Shown: in pieces, positions 1 through 5,429 of the stretch
Layout of the letters: the number at the start of each line of letters is the position of its first letter
Numbering within the stretch: position 1 is the first letter of the stretch
Assembly (NCBI GenBank): GCA_003488465.1
Contig: DNLN01000098.1
Span: 1-5,429, forward strand
Reading direction: 5' to 3'
DNA length: 5,429 nucleotides
Source of the DNA: Sutterella sp.
GTDB lineage: Bacteria; Pseudomonadota; Gammaproteobacteria; Burkholderiales; Burkholderiaceae_F
Notes under the pieces: generated by a model
Databases searched by the model: none
What the model saw: only the letters and a program-made list of their open reading frames with translations
What the model was told of the DNA's origin: nothing
Position numbers and translations under genes: made by a program

Positions 1-5
1 TTTTC

Positions 6-70
6 TGGAGAAAACATTGTTTTCTCCAAATTACTCAATGGATTGAGTAAAACCGCTCAGTCCATTGAGC
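6..70. repeat. Three tandem inverted repeats ahead of the ATPase remnant
   Basis: Three palindromes stand in a row just before the ATG at 84. The first is an 11-bp perfect inverted repeat with a one-base centre (arms 6-16 and 18-28, TGGAGAAAACA / TGTTTTCTCCA). The second is a 9-bp perfect repeat with a two-base centre (31-50, TTACTCAATGGATTGAGTAA). The third, weaker, is GCTCA...TGAGC at 55-70, and it shares the CTCAxT-NN-ATTGAG core with the second. Their centres lie about 22-24 bp apart, close to two helical turns, so bound proteins would sit on roughly the same face of the DNA. This fits operators for a dimeric or multimeric DNA-binding protein, possibly the neighbouring gene product, but no regulator is identified. 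A hairpin role in RNA is the alternative. Confidence 0.6.
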
Positions 71-83
71 AATTCGTACAGCC

Positions 84-438
84 ATGTTCGAAACAGAAGT
101 TGAGATCCTTGTCAGGCGACTCGCAGAACCGCGAAGATTCCTGCAGGTACACAAGGGGCCCCCGTCAGGTCGGCAAAACCACGGCGGCCCTGCAGGCGAT
201 GGATCGGCTTGCGCTGCCGCATCTTTTCTTTTCCGCCGACAATGTCCTCGGCGGTTCAGAGTGGATAGCGCAACGCTGGCAGGAGGCGCGCCTTGCAATG
301 GAGCAGTCGGCGGAACGCGAGTTCGTGATCGCCTTTGACGAGATCCAGAAGACAGCCAACTGGAGCGAGGCGGTCAAGCGCCAACGGCGGCCCCTTGAGG
401 CGTTGCTGCCGATGCCGATAGCCCGGCTTCTTGCCTGA
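84..438 (+). pseudogene. Decayed AAA ATPase (DUF4143-type), frameshifted and shortened
   Basis: The ATG at 84 opens the typical N-terminus of this family (MFETEVEILVRRLAEPRRFLQV). The frame then breaks in a four-G run at 155-158: removing one G joins it to the downstream frame, which reads the Walker A motif GPRQVGKTT at 157-183 and a Walker B-like FDEIQK around 328-345, followed by NWSEAVKR. Family members normally go on for roughly 250 more residues, with the sensor region and the DUF4143 domain. Here the reading ends at 438 after RPLEALLPMPIARLLA, which resembles the native C-terminal tail (compare IPLEEFL...). I infer a large in-frame internal deletion near 380-390 as well as the +1 frameshift. 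There is no good ribosome binding site before 84. Intact relatives are ATP-binding proteins of uncertain function, often present in many copies in gut bacteria. The TTG at 43 is an unlikely start because it lies inside a palindrome and misses the conserved N-terminus. Confidence 0.8.
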
Positions 439-452
439 ATCTCCCGCAGACC

Positions 453-492
453 AAAAACGAAAGCCGCCTCGAATAGCTGAATCCGAGGCGGC
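453..492 (-). terminator. Rho-independent terminator of the FAA hydrolase unit
   Basis: On the minus strand a 9-bp perfect GC-rich stem (GCCGCCTCG 484-492 pairing with CGAGGCGGC 463-471, 12-base loop) is followed at once by TTTCGTTTTT. It lies 30 bases past the stop codon of the FAA hydrolase gene. There is no T run on the plus side, so it acts only on minus-strand transcripts. Confidence 0.88.
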
Positions 493-521
493 GGCAGGCT
501 TCGAGTGCGAGAGGAGGCTGA

Positions 522-1214
522 TCAGACGATGAGCACGTTCAACTCGCCCACGTTCGAGATGCCGCCCGTCAGCCGGTCGCCCTTCTTGACCGGTCCCACG
601 CCCTTCGGGGTGCCCGTGAAGACGATGTCGCCCGGCTTGAGCTCCCAGAAGGTCGAAAGGTGCGCGATGAGGCTGGCCGCGCTGTGCATCATCTGGCTCG
701 TTGCGCCTTCCTGCCTGCGCTCGCCGTTCACGTCAAGCCAGATCTGCAGGTTCCCGATGTCGCCCACGTCCGCGGCCTTCCTGATGGCCGTCACGGGCAG
801 CGCCGCGTCGCACGTCTTGCCCTTTTCCCAGGGCTGGCCCTTGTCGCGCATGGCAAAGTGCCAGTCGCGCCGGGTGAAGTCGATGCCGACGGCGTAGCCG
901 TAGACGCATGCCGCAGCCTGCTCCTCGGTGAGATTTCTGCCGCCCGACTTGAGCGCCACCACGAGCTCGATTTCGTGCTGGAAGTTGTTGCTCATCGGCG
1001 GATAGGGGACGGCCGCGAGCTGACCCTCGGGGACCGGGACGACGGCGTCCACGGGCTTGAGAAAGATGACCGGCTCGTCGGGTGCGCCAAGATCCTTGTT
1101 GTGGGCGGCGTAGTTGTGGCCGATGTGGAACACGCGGCGAAGCGGGAACAGCGCCTCGGGCTCGCCGACGATGGGAAGAACCGCCTGCGGGGGCGGAGCA
1201 AAGATGAAACCCAT
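522..1214 (-). CDS. FAA hydrolase family protein, fumarylpyruvate hydrolase-like
   Basis: A 230-residue protein with the full fumarylacetoacetate hydrolase fold of the short YcgM/FAHD1/NagK type. The N-terminus (FAPPPQAVLPIVG, then FPLRRVFHIGHNYAAH) resembles betaproteobacterial fumarylpyruvate hydrolases. Metal (Mg/Mn) ligands are readable as E81 and E83 in HEIEL and D112 in GIDFTRRD. The lid/catalytic segment is NYAAHNKD (H38, D41), K53 lies in FLKP, and GQPWEKGK (126-133) and FTGTPKGVGP (199-208) are family signatures. Such enzymes cleave C-C bonds of acylpyruvates (fumarylpyruvate to fumarate and pyruvate in gentisate breakdown) or decarboxylate oxaloacetate; the exact substrate here is open. 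The start at 1214 is preceded by GAGAGG at good spacing. The frame stays open 94 codons upstream, but that stretch lies over the preceding gene and has no family similarity. The gene follows the DUF2156 gene after 53 bases, probably in one transcript, and ends before a terminator. Cytosolic: no signal peptide or membrane segment is seen. Confidence 0.9.
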   Translation of the reverse strand: MGFIFAPPPQAVLPIVGEPEALFPLRRVFHIGHNYAAHNKDLGAPDEPVIFLKPVDAVVPVPEGQLAAVPYPPMSNNFQHEIELVVALKSGGRNLTEEQAAACVYGYAVGIDFTRRDWHFAMRDKGQPWEKGKTCDAALPVTAIRKAADVGDIGNLQIWLDVNGERRQEGATSQMMHSAASLIAHLSTFWELKPGDIVFTGTPKGVGPVKKGDRLTGGISNVGELNVLIV

Positions 1215-1267
1215 GGTGTGGTGCCTCTCAGAAAACAATCCCTCAAGTCTAGCCGCTTGCGGCGCGC

Positions 1268-2176
1268 CTAGTACACGCCGGGCAGCAGCCGCACGTAGCC
1301 CTTCTGGAGCATGCGCACGGGCGACCAGTCCTGCTTGGCTTTTCTCAGACCCGCAACGCCCAGATCCTCTTCGCGGTTGAGCAGCGTGACCGTGTCGGGC
1401 AGCAGCGCGGCAAATCCGCTTGAGAGCGCTGGGTAGGCCCCGACGCAGTCCTTGCCGGCCTTTTCGATGTGGATGGCAAAGACGCCCGGCGCGCACAGGG
1501 CGCCGTACGTGAAGCCGTAGACTGTCTCACCCTCCATGAGCACCCCGCCTATGAGGCCGAGTTCCTCGAAATGATCGAAGGCGAAGCCGATCGCCCAGCT
1601 TTCCTGTTCGAGATTGGCGCTCGGCTCGCGCTCGGCGAGCCAGCCCGAGAGGTATGCAAGGCAGGGCTCCCGCAGCTCTCTCGTGAGCGGGACGACCTTC
1701 GCGCCGGGATGCCCGCTGTAAAAGCGCCGCACGAAATTGCGCTTTCTGTGCATCGGGCGGCCGGCAAGCGATGCGATCGTCTCGCGCTCATAGAGATAGT
1801 CCCACCAGGCGTTTTCCGAGAAGATCGAAAAGTTCCGGTAGGGAAGGATTTCTCCGAGCCGCTCGGTGATTGTCCGGATGTTCCCGTACAGAAGCACTTC
1901 CCGGCCGATTGTGAGCAGATAGTCGTCGAATTCGGCGATGAACTCGCCGTCGGCTCTGCCGCCGATCGGCCAGCAGTACACCTCCGGCATCACCGAGCGG
2001 GGCCGCCATCTCAAAAAGAGCGAACCCTCGTGTATTGCAAAGTGAGTTTCCTTTTTCTGCGCAAGGCAGATGAGCGCCGCGGGCGAGAGATTGCAGTCGC
2101 CCGTGCCTCCAGCCGGAAGAAATTCCTTGAGAGCGCTCAGGGATTCAAGCGTGACCGGTTCGAAATTGAGAAACAT
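1268..2176 (-). CDS. DUF2156 protein (phosphatidylglycerol lysyltransferase C-terminal-like, GNAT fold)
   Basis: A 302-residue protein recognisable by two conserved blocks. The first is residues 126-152, DYLYERETIASLAGRPMHRK followed by RNFVRRF (the family's YLY...L.G...H.KRN...RF pattern). The second is residues 267-286, NREEDLGVAGLRKAKQDWSP (N.EEDLG..GLRKAK..Y.P). HIEKA at 236-240 also fits. The family has two tandem acetyltransferase-like lobes and is related to the aminoacyl-transferring domain of MprF, but stand-alone cytosolic members have no proven substrate. There are no membrane helices, so lipid lysylation in the manner of MprF is not implied. The start at 2176 is chosen because LNFEPVTLES matches the usual family beginning; no clear Shine-Dalgarno is visible, and the leader from the candidate promoter would be short. 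It is first gene of a minus-strand pair with the FAA hydrolase and is divergent from the dehydratase operon. Confidence 0.85.
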   Translation of the reverse strand: MFLNFEPVTLESLSALKEFLPAGGTGDCNLSPAALICLAQKKETHFAIHEGSLFLRWRPRSVMPEVYCWPIGGRADGEFIAEFDDYLLTIGREVLLYGNIRTITERLGEILPYRNFSIFSENAWWDYLYERETIASLAGRPMHRKRNFVRRFYSGHPGAKVVPLTRELREPCLAYLSGWLAEREPSANLEQESWAIGFAFDHFEELGLIGGVLMEGETVYGFTYGALCAPGVFAIHIEKAGKDCVGAYPALSSGFAALLPDTVTLLNREEDLGVAGLRKAKQDWSPVRMLQKGYVRLLPGVY

Positions 2177-2211
2177 GAGTTTTTGTCGAATTGTCAGTTT
2201 TTACGGGTTCG

Positions 2212-2238
2212 ATTTTAGCCGTCGGGCTTGTGTGACAA
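2212..2238 (-). promoter_or_regulatory. Candidate sigma-70 promoter for the DUF2156/FAA unit
   Basis: Read on the minus strand, TTGTCA (2238-2233, five of six with TTGACA) and TAAAAT (2217-2212, five of six with TATAAT) stand 15 bases apart, slightly short of the ideal 17. Transcription would begin near 2205, about 30 bases before the ATG at 2176. It lies in a locally AT-rich stretch of the divergent gap. Inferred from consensus only. Confidence 0.4.
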
Positions 2239-2474
2239 AACTATTTTTCGTGTGACGACAAATGTGTCGAGTAGACGACGATTTGATTTGTGTTCTACAG
2301 ATAAATTCCGAATAGCAGGAGGCTCCTTTTGAACTAGGCACTTTGGCGTATGCCGAGTGGCATTGCGCGCCTGCAGTTGCGGTTCATCGGGAGCCGACCC
2401 CATGCCAGGATTCCGGGCGGGGAGCATGTCCGATGCCACCTTCTCGGAAGCCGAATCGTTAAAAGGAGATTCGA
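2239..2474 (+). promoter_or_regulatory. Upstream and leader region of the dehydratase operon
   Basis: This non-coding stretch must hold the promoter of the plus-strand operon, though I see no convincing -35/-10 pair. The part before about 2310 is AT-rich. TGTGAC occurs at 2231 and again at 2251, exactly 20 bp apart (two helical turns), a possible pair of regulator half-sites. From 2317 on it becomes GC-rich and can fold: AGGAGGCTCCT (2317-2327) is a short palindrome before TTTT, and GGCG.ATGCC / GGCAT...CGCC forms a hairpin at 2345-2371 with a GAGT loop. No known riboswitch consensus was recognised. The ribosome binding site AGGAGA (2464-2469) lies five bases before the ATG at 2475. Confidence 0.5.
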
Positions 2475-3626
2475 ATGAAGAGAACGAAAGCGACACCGGT
2501 TCTTGACTGGTTCAGAAAGACCGCCGTGGACATCGAGAACGATGAGGTGTGCCAATTCCAGGCTGCCGGCGGCAAGGTGATCGGGTGCCTGGATCCCGAC
2601 ACCCCGCTCGAGATTCTGGAAGCCGCGGGCGCAATGACCTATGCGCTGCGCGGTACCGGCACGGACGGCACGGAACTGGCCGATGCGTACTTCAAGCAGC
2701 TCACGTGCGAATACACCCGCGCCATTTTCAATCAGATTCTGGGGGAGGAGTACAAGTTCCTTGACGGCGCAGTCTTCTACAACAACTGCGACCACCAGCG
2801 CCGCATCTTCGACAACTGGATCGAGTTCGTCAAGGATTCGCCCGCCTACAGCTTCTTCTATCTGCCCAAGAAGCGCTCAGAGAGCGCCTACGAGTTCTAC
2901 CGCAAGGAGATCGCTGGGCTCGTCGCGAAAACGGAAGCCCGGTACGGTGTGAAGATCACGCCCGAAAAGCTCCTTGAAGCGATCCGCGAGAGCAACCGCA
3001 CCCGGCGCCTTGTCGCTGCGCTCTATGACCTCAGAAAGGGTGACGACGTCTACATCGACGGCGCTGAAATCGCCGACGTGCTGATGACGATCCGCTCCGT
3101 GCCCCGCAAGGTCGGCAACGACAAGCTGGAGGCTCTCATCGCCGAACTCAAGGCCGGCGGCGAGACCGTCCGTCCGAAGTATCGCCTGATGTTTGCCACG
3201 CACCACGCCGACCGCTCGGATCTGTCCGAGGTCCTCGAGAGCGAAGACGCGATGATTGTCACCGACTCGCTTGTCGCGGGCGTGTGGACGGCCGATGTCA
3301 TGATCCCCGAAGAGGGCGACCCGCTCGAGAACATCATGCATTTTTACTTCTGGGACCGCACCCCGATGCCGCGCGTGTTCGGCACTCAGGATCAGCGTCT
3401 CGAGCACTACGTGCGCGTGATGAAGGAATTCAACGCCCAGGGCATCATTTCCGCCCGCGTTGCCTTCTGCGACCTGTGGGCCTTCGAGCAGTTCATGCTG
3501 CTTGACTATCTGAAGGAGCAGGGCGTGCCGCAGCTGCAGCTTGAAGTCGGCTACATCCTCACGGGCGAGGGTCAGATGCGCACCCGTCTGCAGGCGTTCC
3601 TCGAGAGCCTGCCCGCCAGAGCCTGA
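2475..3626 (+). CDS. 2-hydroxyacyl-CoA dehydratase / benzoyl-CoA reductase family, smaller subunit (BcrC/HgdB-like)
   Basis: A 383-residue subunit of the two-component radical dehydratase/reductase superfamily; known small subunits (HgdB, HadC, BcrC, BadD, BzdN) are about 375-390 residues. Family marks in order: VIGCLDPDTPLEILEAAGA at 35-53 (the P.EIL.AAG motif, E46), C78 in LTCEYTR, C105 in NNCDHQRR, NRTRRLVAALYDLR (174-187), VTDSLVAGV (262-270), C332 in ARVAFCDLW, and VPQLQLEVGY with GEGQMRTRLQAFLE at the end (351-377). C78, C105 and C332 match the three cysteines that hold the [4Fe-4S] cluster in this subunit type, so the cluster site looks intact. C26 and C38 are extra cysteines. With the next gene it should form the enzyme core that takes one low-potential electron from the activator. 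Dehydratase and ring reductase cannot be told apart here; the C-terminal GQM and the RR..AxYD.R segment recall benzoyl-CoA reductase C subunits. The AGGAGA before the ATG fixes the start. Confidence 0.88.
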   Translation: MKRTKATPVLDWFRKTAVDIENDEVCQFQAAGGKVIGCLDPDTPLEILEAAGAMTYALRGTGTDGTELADAYFKQLTCEYTRAIFNQILGEEYKFLDGAVFYNNCDHQRRIFDNWIEFVKDSPAYSFFYLPKKRSESAYEFYRKEIAGLVAKTEARYGVKITPEKLLEAIRESNRTRRLVAALYDLRKGDDVYIDGAEIADVLMTIRSVPRKVGNDKLEALIAELKAGGETVRPKYRLMFATHHADRSDLSEVLESEDAMIVTDSLVAGVWTADVMIPEEGDPLENIMHFYFWDRTPMPRVFGTQDQRLEHYVRVMKEFNAQGIISARVAFCDLWAFEQFMLLDYLKEQGVPQLQLEVGYILTGEGQMRTRLQAFLESLPARA

Positions 3627-3662
3627 CCGGCGCGTCGTCCATACAGAATTTAGGAGAGAACA

Positions 3663-4997
3663 ATGACTGACAAATTTGCCCAGTTTGACGAAGGCATGCG
3701 CAAGGGCCTGACCCGCACGCAGGAGTACATCGATCGCCTGAAGGGGATCCTTGAGATGATGGGCAAGGCTCCGGCCGAGCAGCAGAATCCGATCGTGATG
3801 CGCCTGTTCCAGCTCTTCATCGAGTACAACCAGGAAAAGATCGACCGCGTCCTGACGGGCCGTCCCCTGGTGATGACCTGGTACGGCAACTGCCATGAGC
3901 TCTATTCGGGCATGGGCATCCTCGCCTTCAACCCGGTGGTCGACCTCATGATGCACCTGGGCTTTACCGATTACGCCGATGCCAAGTCCTGCGACAGCTT
4001 CCCGCTCGATCAGAACGTGTGCTCGCTCGTGCGCTATGCGGTGTACTCTGTCACCAACTGCCTGCATCCGCGTCCCAACGCATTCGTGGCGATGGAAGAG
4101 CCCTGCGACGGCCAGGTGATGCTGCATCAGGCCTTCAAGCGCACCAAGTACTTCCGCGACGTGCCCTGCTACGGCATCGATCCGTCCTACGGACACGAGC
4201 GCTCTGACTTCGAATATGTCGCCGAGCAGCTCTTCGAGCTCGTCCGGTTCCTTGAGAAGACCTGCGGGGTCGAGTACAAGTTCGAGAACCTTGCCAAGGT
4301 TGTGCGCGAGACCAACAAGCAGTACATGATCCAGAAGGAGCTGTGCAAGTGCATGATGGCGAGCCCGGCGCCGCTGCCGTCGTTCGTTGTGCCGGAAGTG
4401 TGCTGGCCGCTCACCCAGCACCTGCCCGCCGGCAACCAGGCCGCAACCGAACTCATGCAGATGATGCTCGGCGCTGCCAAGGCCAATGTCGAGGCGCATG
4501 TCGGTCCGGTCATGAACGAACAGGTCCGCATCCTCTGGCCCGACCTCGATCCGCTCTGGAACGGCGCGATCGGCGAATGGCTCGCCAAGGAATGGAACGC
4601 CGTGGTCGTGCAGTCCTTCCAGGGCAACGCCGCTCCCTACAAGGAGATCAACACCACCGACGAGCACGAGATGTTCGTCGGTCTGGCAAGCCGCATGGTT
4701 GCCGAGGTGCCGATGATCCGTCAGGGCCGCGGCTGGGTCGACGTGTTCCAGGAAGACGTCAACAGCATGATCGCCGACTACAACTGCAACGCCGTGATCT
4801 TCTCGGGTCACATGGGCCACAAGGACCAGTCGGGCGCCACGCAGTTCCTCAAGCGCTGCTGCCGCGACTCGGGCGTGCCGCTGCTTGCGCTTACGACGAG
4901 CTTGTTTGACGAGCGCTACACGCCGCTTGACCGCGTGAAGAACGACATCAGCAACTTCCTGTCTGCCGCCGGCTTCAAGCCCGCCTCTCAGCTCTGA
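3663..4997 (+). CDS. 2-hydroxyacyl-CoA dehydratase / benzoyl-CoA reductase family, larger subunit (BcrB/HgdA-like)
   Basis: A 444-residue partner subunit starting 36 bases after the previous stop, with TAGGAGAG as ribosome binding site; known large subunits (HgdA, HadB, BcrB, BadE, BzdO) are about 410-480 residues. The N-terminal third has TWYGNCHELYSGMG (72-85), matching the P.E...A.G active-site turn but with C77-H78 before E79. C120 (QNVCSLVR) and C148 (EEPCDG) are spaced 28 residues apart, like C78/C105 of the partner, and should bind the cluster. The C-terminal block SGHMGHKDQSGATQFLKRCC followed by GVPLLAL corresponds to the family's H.GCK..SGA...GIP.L.LD, but the cysteine is replaced by H386; C399 and C400 follow 13-14 residues later. 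The family's GQ..TR..AF ending is also changed, to LDRVKNDISNFL. C247 in VPEVCWPL is another extra cysteine. It is probably the substrate-CoA binding subunit. The substrate is unknown: it lacks the N-terminal motifs I associate with true BcrB/BzdO, so aromatic ring reduction is not assured. Confidence 0.85.
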   Translation: MTDKFAQFDEGMRKGLTRTQEYIDRLKGILEMMGKAPAEQQNPIVMRLFQLFIEYNQEKIDRVLTGRPLVMTWYGNCHELYSGMGILAFNPVVDLMMHLGFTDYADAKSCDSFPLDQNVCSLVRYAVYSVTNCLHPRPNAFVAMEEPCDGQVMLHQAFKRTKYFRDVPCYGIDPSYGHERSDFEYVAEQLFELVRFLEKTCGVEYKFENLAKVVRETNKQYMIQKELCKCMMASPAPLPSFVVPEVCWPLTQHLPAGNQAATELMQMMLGAAKANVEAHVGPVMNEQVRILWPDLDPLWNGAIGEWLAKEWNAVVVQSFQGNAAPYKEINTTDEHEMFVGLASRMVAEVPMIRQGRGWVDVFQEDVNSMIADYNCNAVIFSGHMGHKDQSGATQFLKRCCRDSGVPLLALTTSLFDERYTPLDRVKNDISNFLSAAGFKPASQL

Positions 4998-5024
4998 TTC
5001 CCTTCAGTTGGAGCTGCAGGACGC

Positions 5025-5049
5025 TCCGGGAGCGAATCGTGCTCCCGGA
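5025..5049 (+). other. Stable intergenic hairpin between larger subunit and activator
   Basis: A perfect 9-bp stem, TCCGGGAGC (5025-5033) with GCTCCCGGA (5041-5049), closes a seven-base loop 28 bases after the stop codon at 4997. No T run follows, so it is not a standard terminator. It could protect the 3' end of the two-subunit message or act with the next hairpin in processing. Confidence 0.65.
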
Positions 5050-5055
5050 CACAAC

Positions 5056-5096
5056 GGCGATGGGGGCTGCTTGTTAGCATCACCCCATCGCCTTTT
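5056..5096 (+). terminator. Terminator-like hairpin ahead of the activator gene (possible partial terminator)
   Basis: A perfect 10-bp stem, GGCGATGGGG (5056-5065) with CCCCATCGCC (5083-5092), carries an inner 4-bp stem TGCT/AGCA with a TGTT loop, and is followed by TTTT (5093-5096) then GC. The stem is strong but the T tract is short, so incomplete termination is likely. The activator ATG comes only 19 bases later and no separate promoter is visible between, so the likely result is read-through at a reduced level. Confidence 0.65.
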
Positions 5097-5115
5097 GCAA
5101 CAAAGGATGTAAGAA

Positions 5116-5429
5116 ATGGCACTTTACGGTGGACTGGATCTGGGTTCGACCACGGGCAAGCTCATGCTGATCGATGAGAACCGCAAGATTCTGGGTTGGT
5201 CGATCGTGCCCTCGCAGGGCGGTCCGGAAAAGACTGCGGCTGCGGCCCGGGCCAAGGCGTTCGAGGCGGCGGGTCTTTCCGAGGACACTAAAATCGACTA
5301 CCTCATCGCGACCGGATACGGGCGCAACAATTTCAAGAGCAAGGACGAGGACATCTCCGAGATCTCGTGCCATGAGCTCGGCGCGCATACGCTGCAGCCC
5401 CAGGCCCGCACGATCGTTGACATCGGCGG
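5116..5429 (+). CDS. BadF/BadG/BcrA/BcrD/HgdC-type ATPase activator (partial, 3' end outside window)
   Basis: The first 104 complete codons of the activating ATPase of the operon's dehydratase/reductase. The ASKHA (actin/hexokinase-like) nucleotide fold begins with the phosphate-1 loop GLDLGSTTGK (6-15), continues with IATGYGR (64-70) and the family signature EISCHELGAH (82-91), and reaches the VDIGG phosphate-2 segment (101-105) at the window edge. In known members two subunits share one [4Fe-4S] cluster, held by two cysteines per subunit that lie further downstream and cannot be checked here. ATP hydrolysis drives an electron of very low potential into the dehydratase. The spacing between DLGST and ATGYGR is short, as in HgdC, YjiL and BzdQ, and not long as in BcrA/BadF, so a compact protein of about 260-300 residues is expected. 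AAAGGA (5102-5107) is the ribosome binding site. It lies downstream of both enzyme subunits, as in bcrCBAD and bzdNOPQ clusters and unlike hgdCAB, where the activator comes first. Confidence 0.9.
   Translation, partial: MALYGGLDLGSTTGKLMLIDENRKILGWSIVPSQGGPEKTAAAARAKAFEAAGLSEDTKIDYLIATGYGRNNFKSKDEDISEISCHELGAHTLQPQARTIVDIG

Noticed and set aside
43..438. A 131-aa intact protein from the TTG at 43
   Set aside because: Its first 38 residues are out of frame with the recognisable ATPase N-terminus and the start lies in a palindrome; the frameshifted reading from 84 explains the sequence better.
1252..1263. GCCGCTTGCGGC palindrome between the DUF2156 and FAA genes
   Set aside because: The stem is only four to five bases with no T run on the minus strand, so it is not a convincing terminator.
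1215..1496. A 94-codon N-terminal extension of the FAA hydrolase
   Set aside because: It overlaps the end of the DUF2156 gene, reads as Arg/Ala-rich sequence without family similarity, and the ATG at 1214 has its own ribosome binding site and the family N-terminus.
1469..2218. A 249-codon plus-strand frame opposite the DUF2156 gene
   Set aside because: It is the complement of a gene with clear conserved blocks and shows no motif of its own.
2359..2376. A sigma-54-like site (TGGCAT...TGCA) upstream of the dehydratase operon
   Set aside because: The GG and GC elements are 12 bases apart where 10 is required, and no enhancer-type site was found.
2877..4820. A 647-codon open frame on the minus strand across both dehydratase subunits
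   Set aside because: It is antisense to two well-recognised genes, its translation is His/Val/Leu/Glu-rich without any domain, and long antisense frames are expected from GC-biased codon use.

Overview
The window is GC-rich (about 60 % by eye) with compact, mostly Shine-Dalgarno-led genes. The fumarylpyruvate-hydrolase-like protein has a betaproteobacterial look, and the mix with a DUF2156 protein, a decayed AAA/DUF4143-type ATPase and a 2-hydroxyacyl-CoA dehydratase-type operon suggests an anaerobic or gut-associated Burkholderiales member such as the Sutterella/Parasutterella group. This assignment is an inference from gene content, not a proven identity.

Layout. (1) 1-438: three closely spaced inverted repeats followed by a broken, shortened ATPase gene of the archaeal-type AAA/DUF4143 kind (frameshift in a G run and a probable large internal deletion). 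(2) 453-2176, minus strand: a two-gene unit made of a DUF2156 (phosphatidylglycerol lysyltransferase C-terminal-like) gene followed by a FAA hydrolase gene, closed by a clear rho-independent terminator. (3) 2177-2474: a divergent intergenic region of about 300 bases with a promoter candidate for the minus-strand unit and a structured leader for the plus-strand operon. (4) 2475-5429, plus strand: an oxygen-sensitive radical enzyme operon of the 2-hydroxyacyl-CoA dehydratase / ATP-dependent benzoyl-CoA reductase superfamily. It holds a 383-aa subunit, a 444-aa subunit, a terminator-like hairpin, and the start of the BadF/BcrA/HgdC-type ATPase activator, which runs off the window.

How the operon should work, from the family: the activator is a homodimeric iron-sulfur ATPase that uses ATP hydrolysis to push one electron at very low potential into the two-subunit [4Fe-4S] enzyme, which then either dehydrates a (R)-2-hydroxyacyl-CoA or reduces an aryl/enoyl-CoA. 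No CoA-transferase, CoA-ligase or ferredoxin gene lies in the window, so the substrate cannot be named. The most striking point is in the 444-aa subunit: the position aligned with the third cluster cysteine of its partner carries histidine (H386), while the first two cysteines (C120, C148) are kept. This may mark a distinct subfamily with altered cluster ligation. The hairpins ahead of the activator gene suggest that it is made at a lower level than the enzyme it activates.
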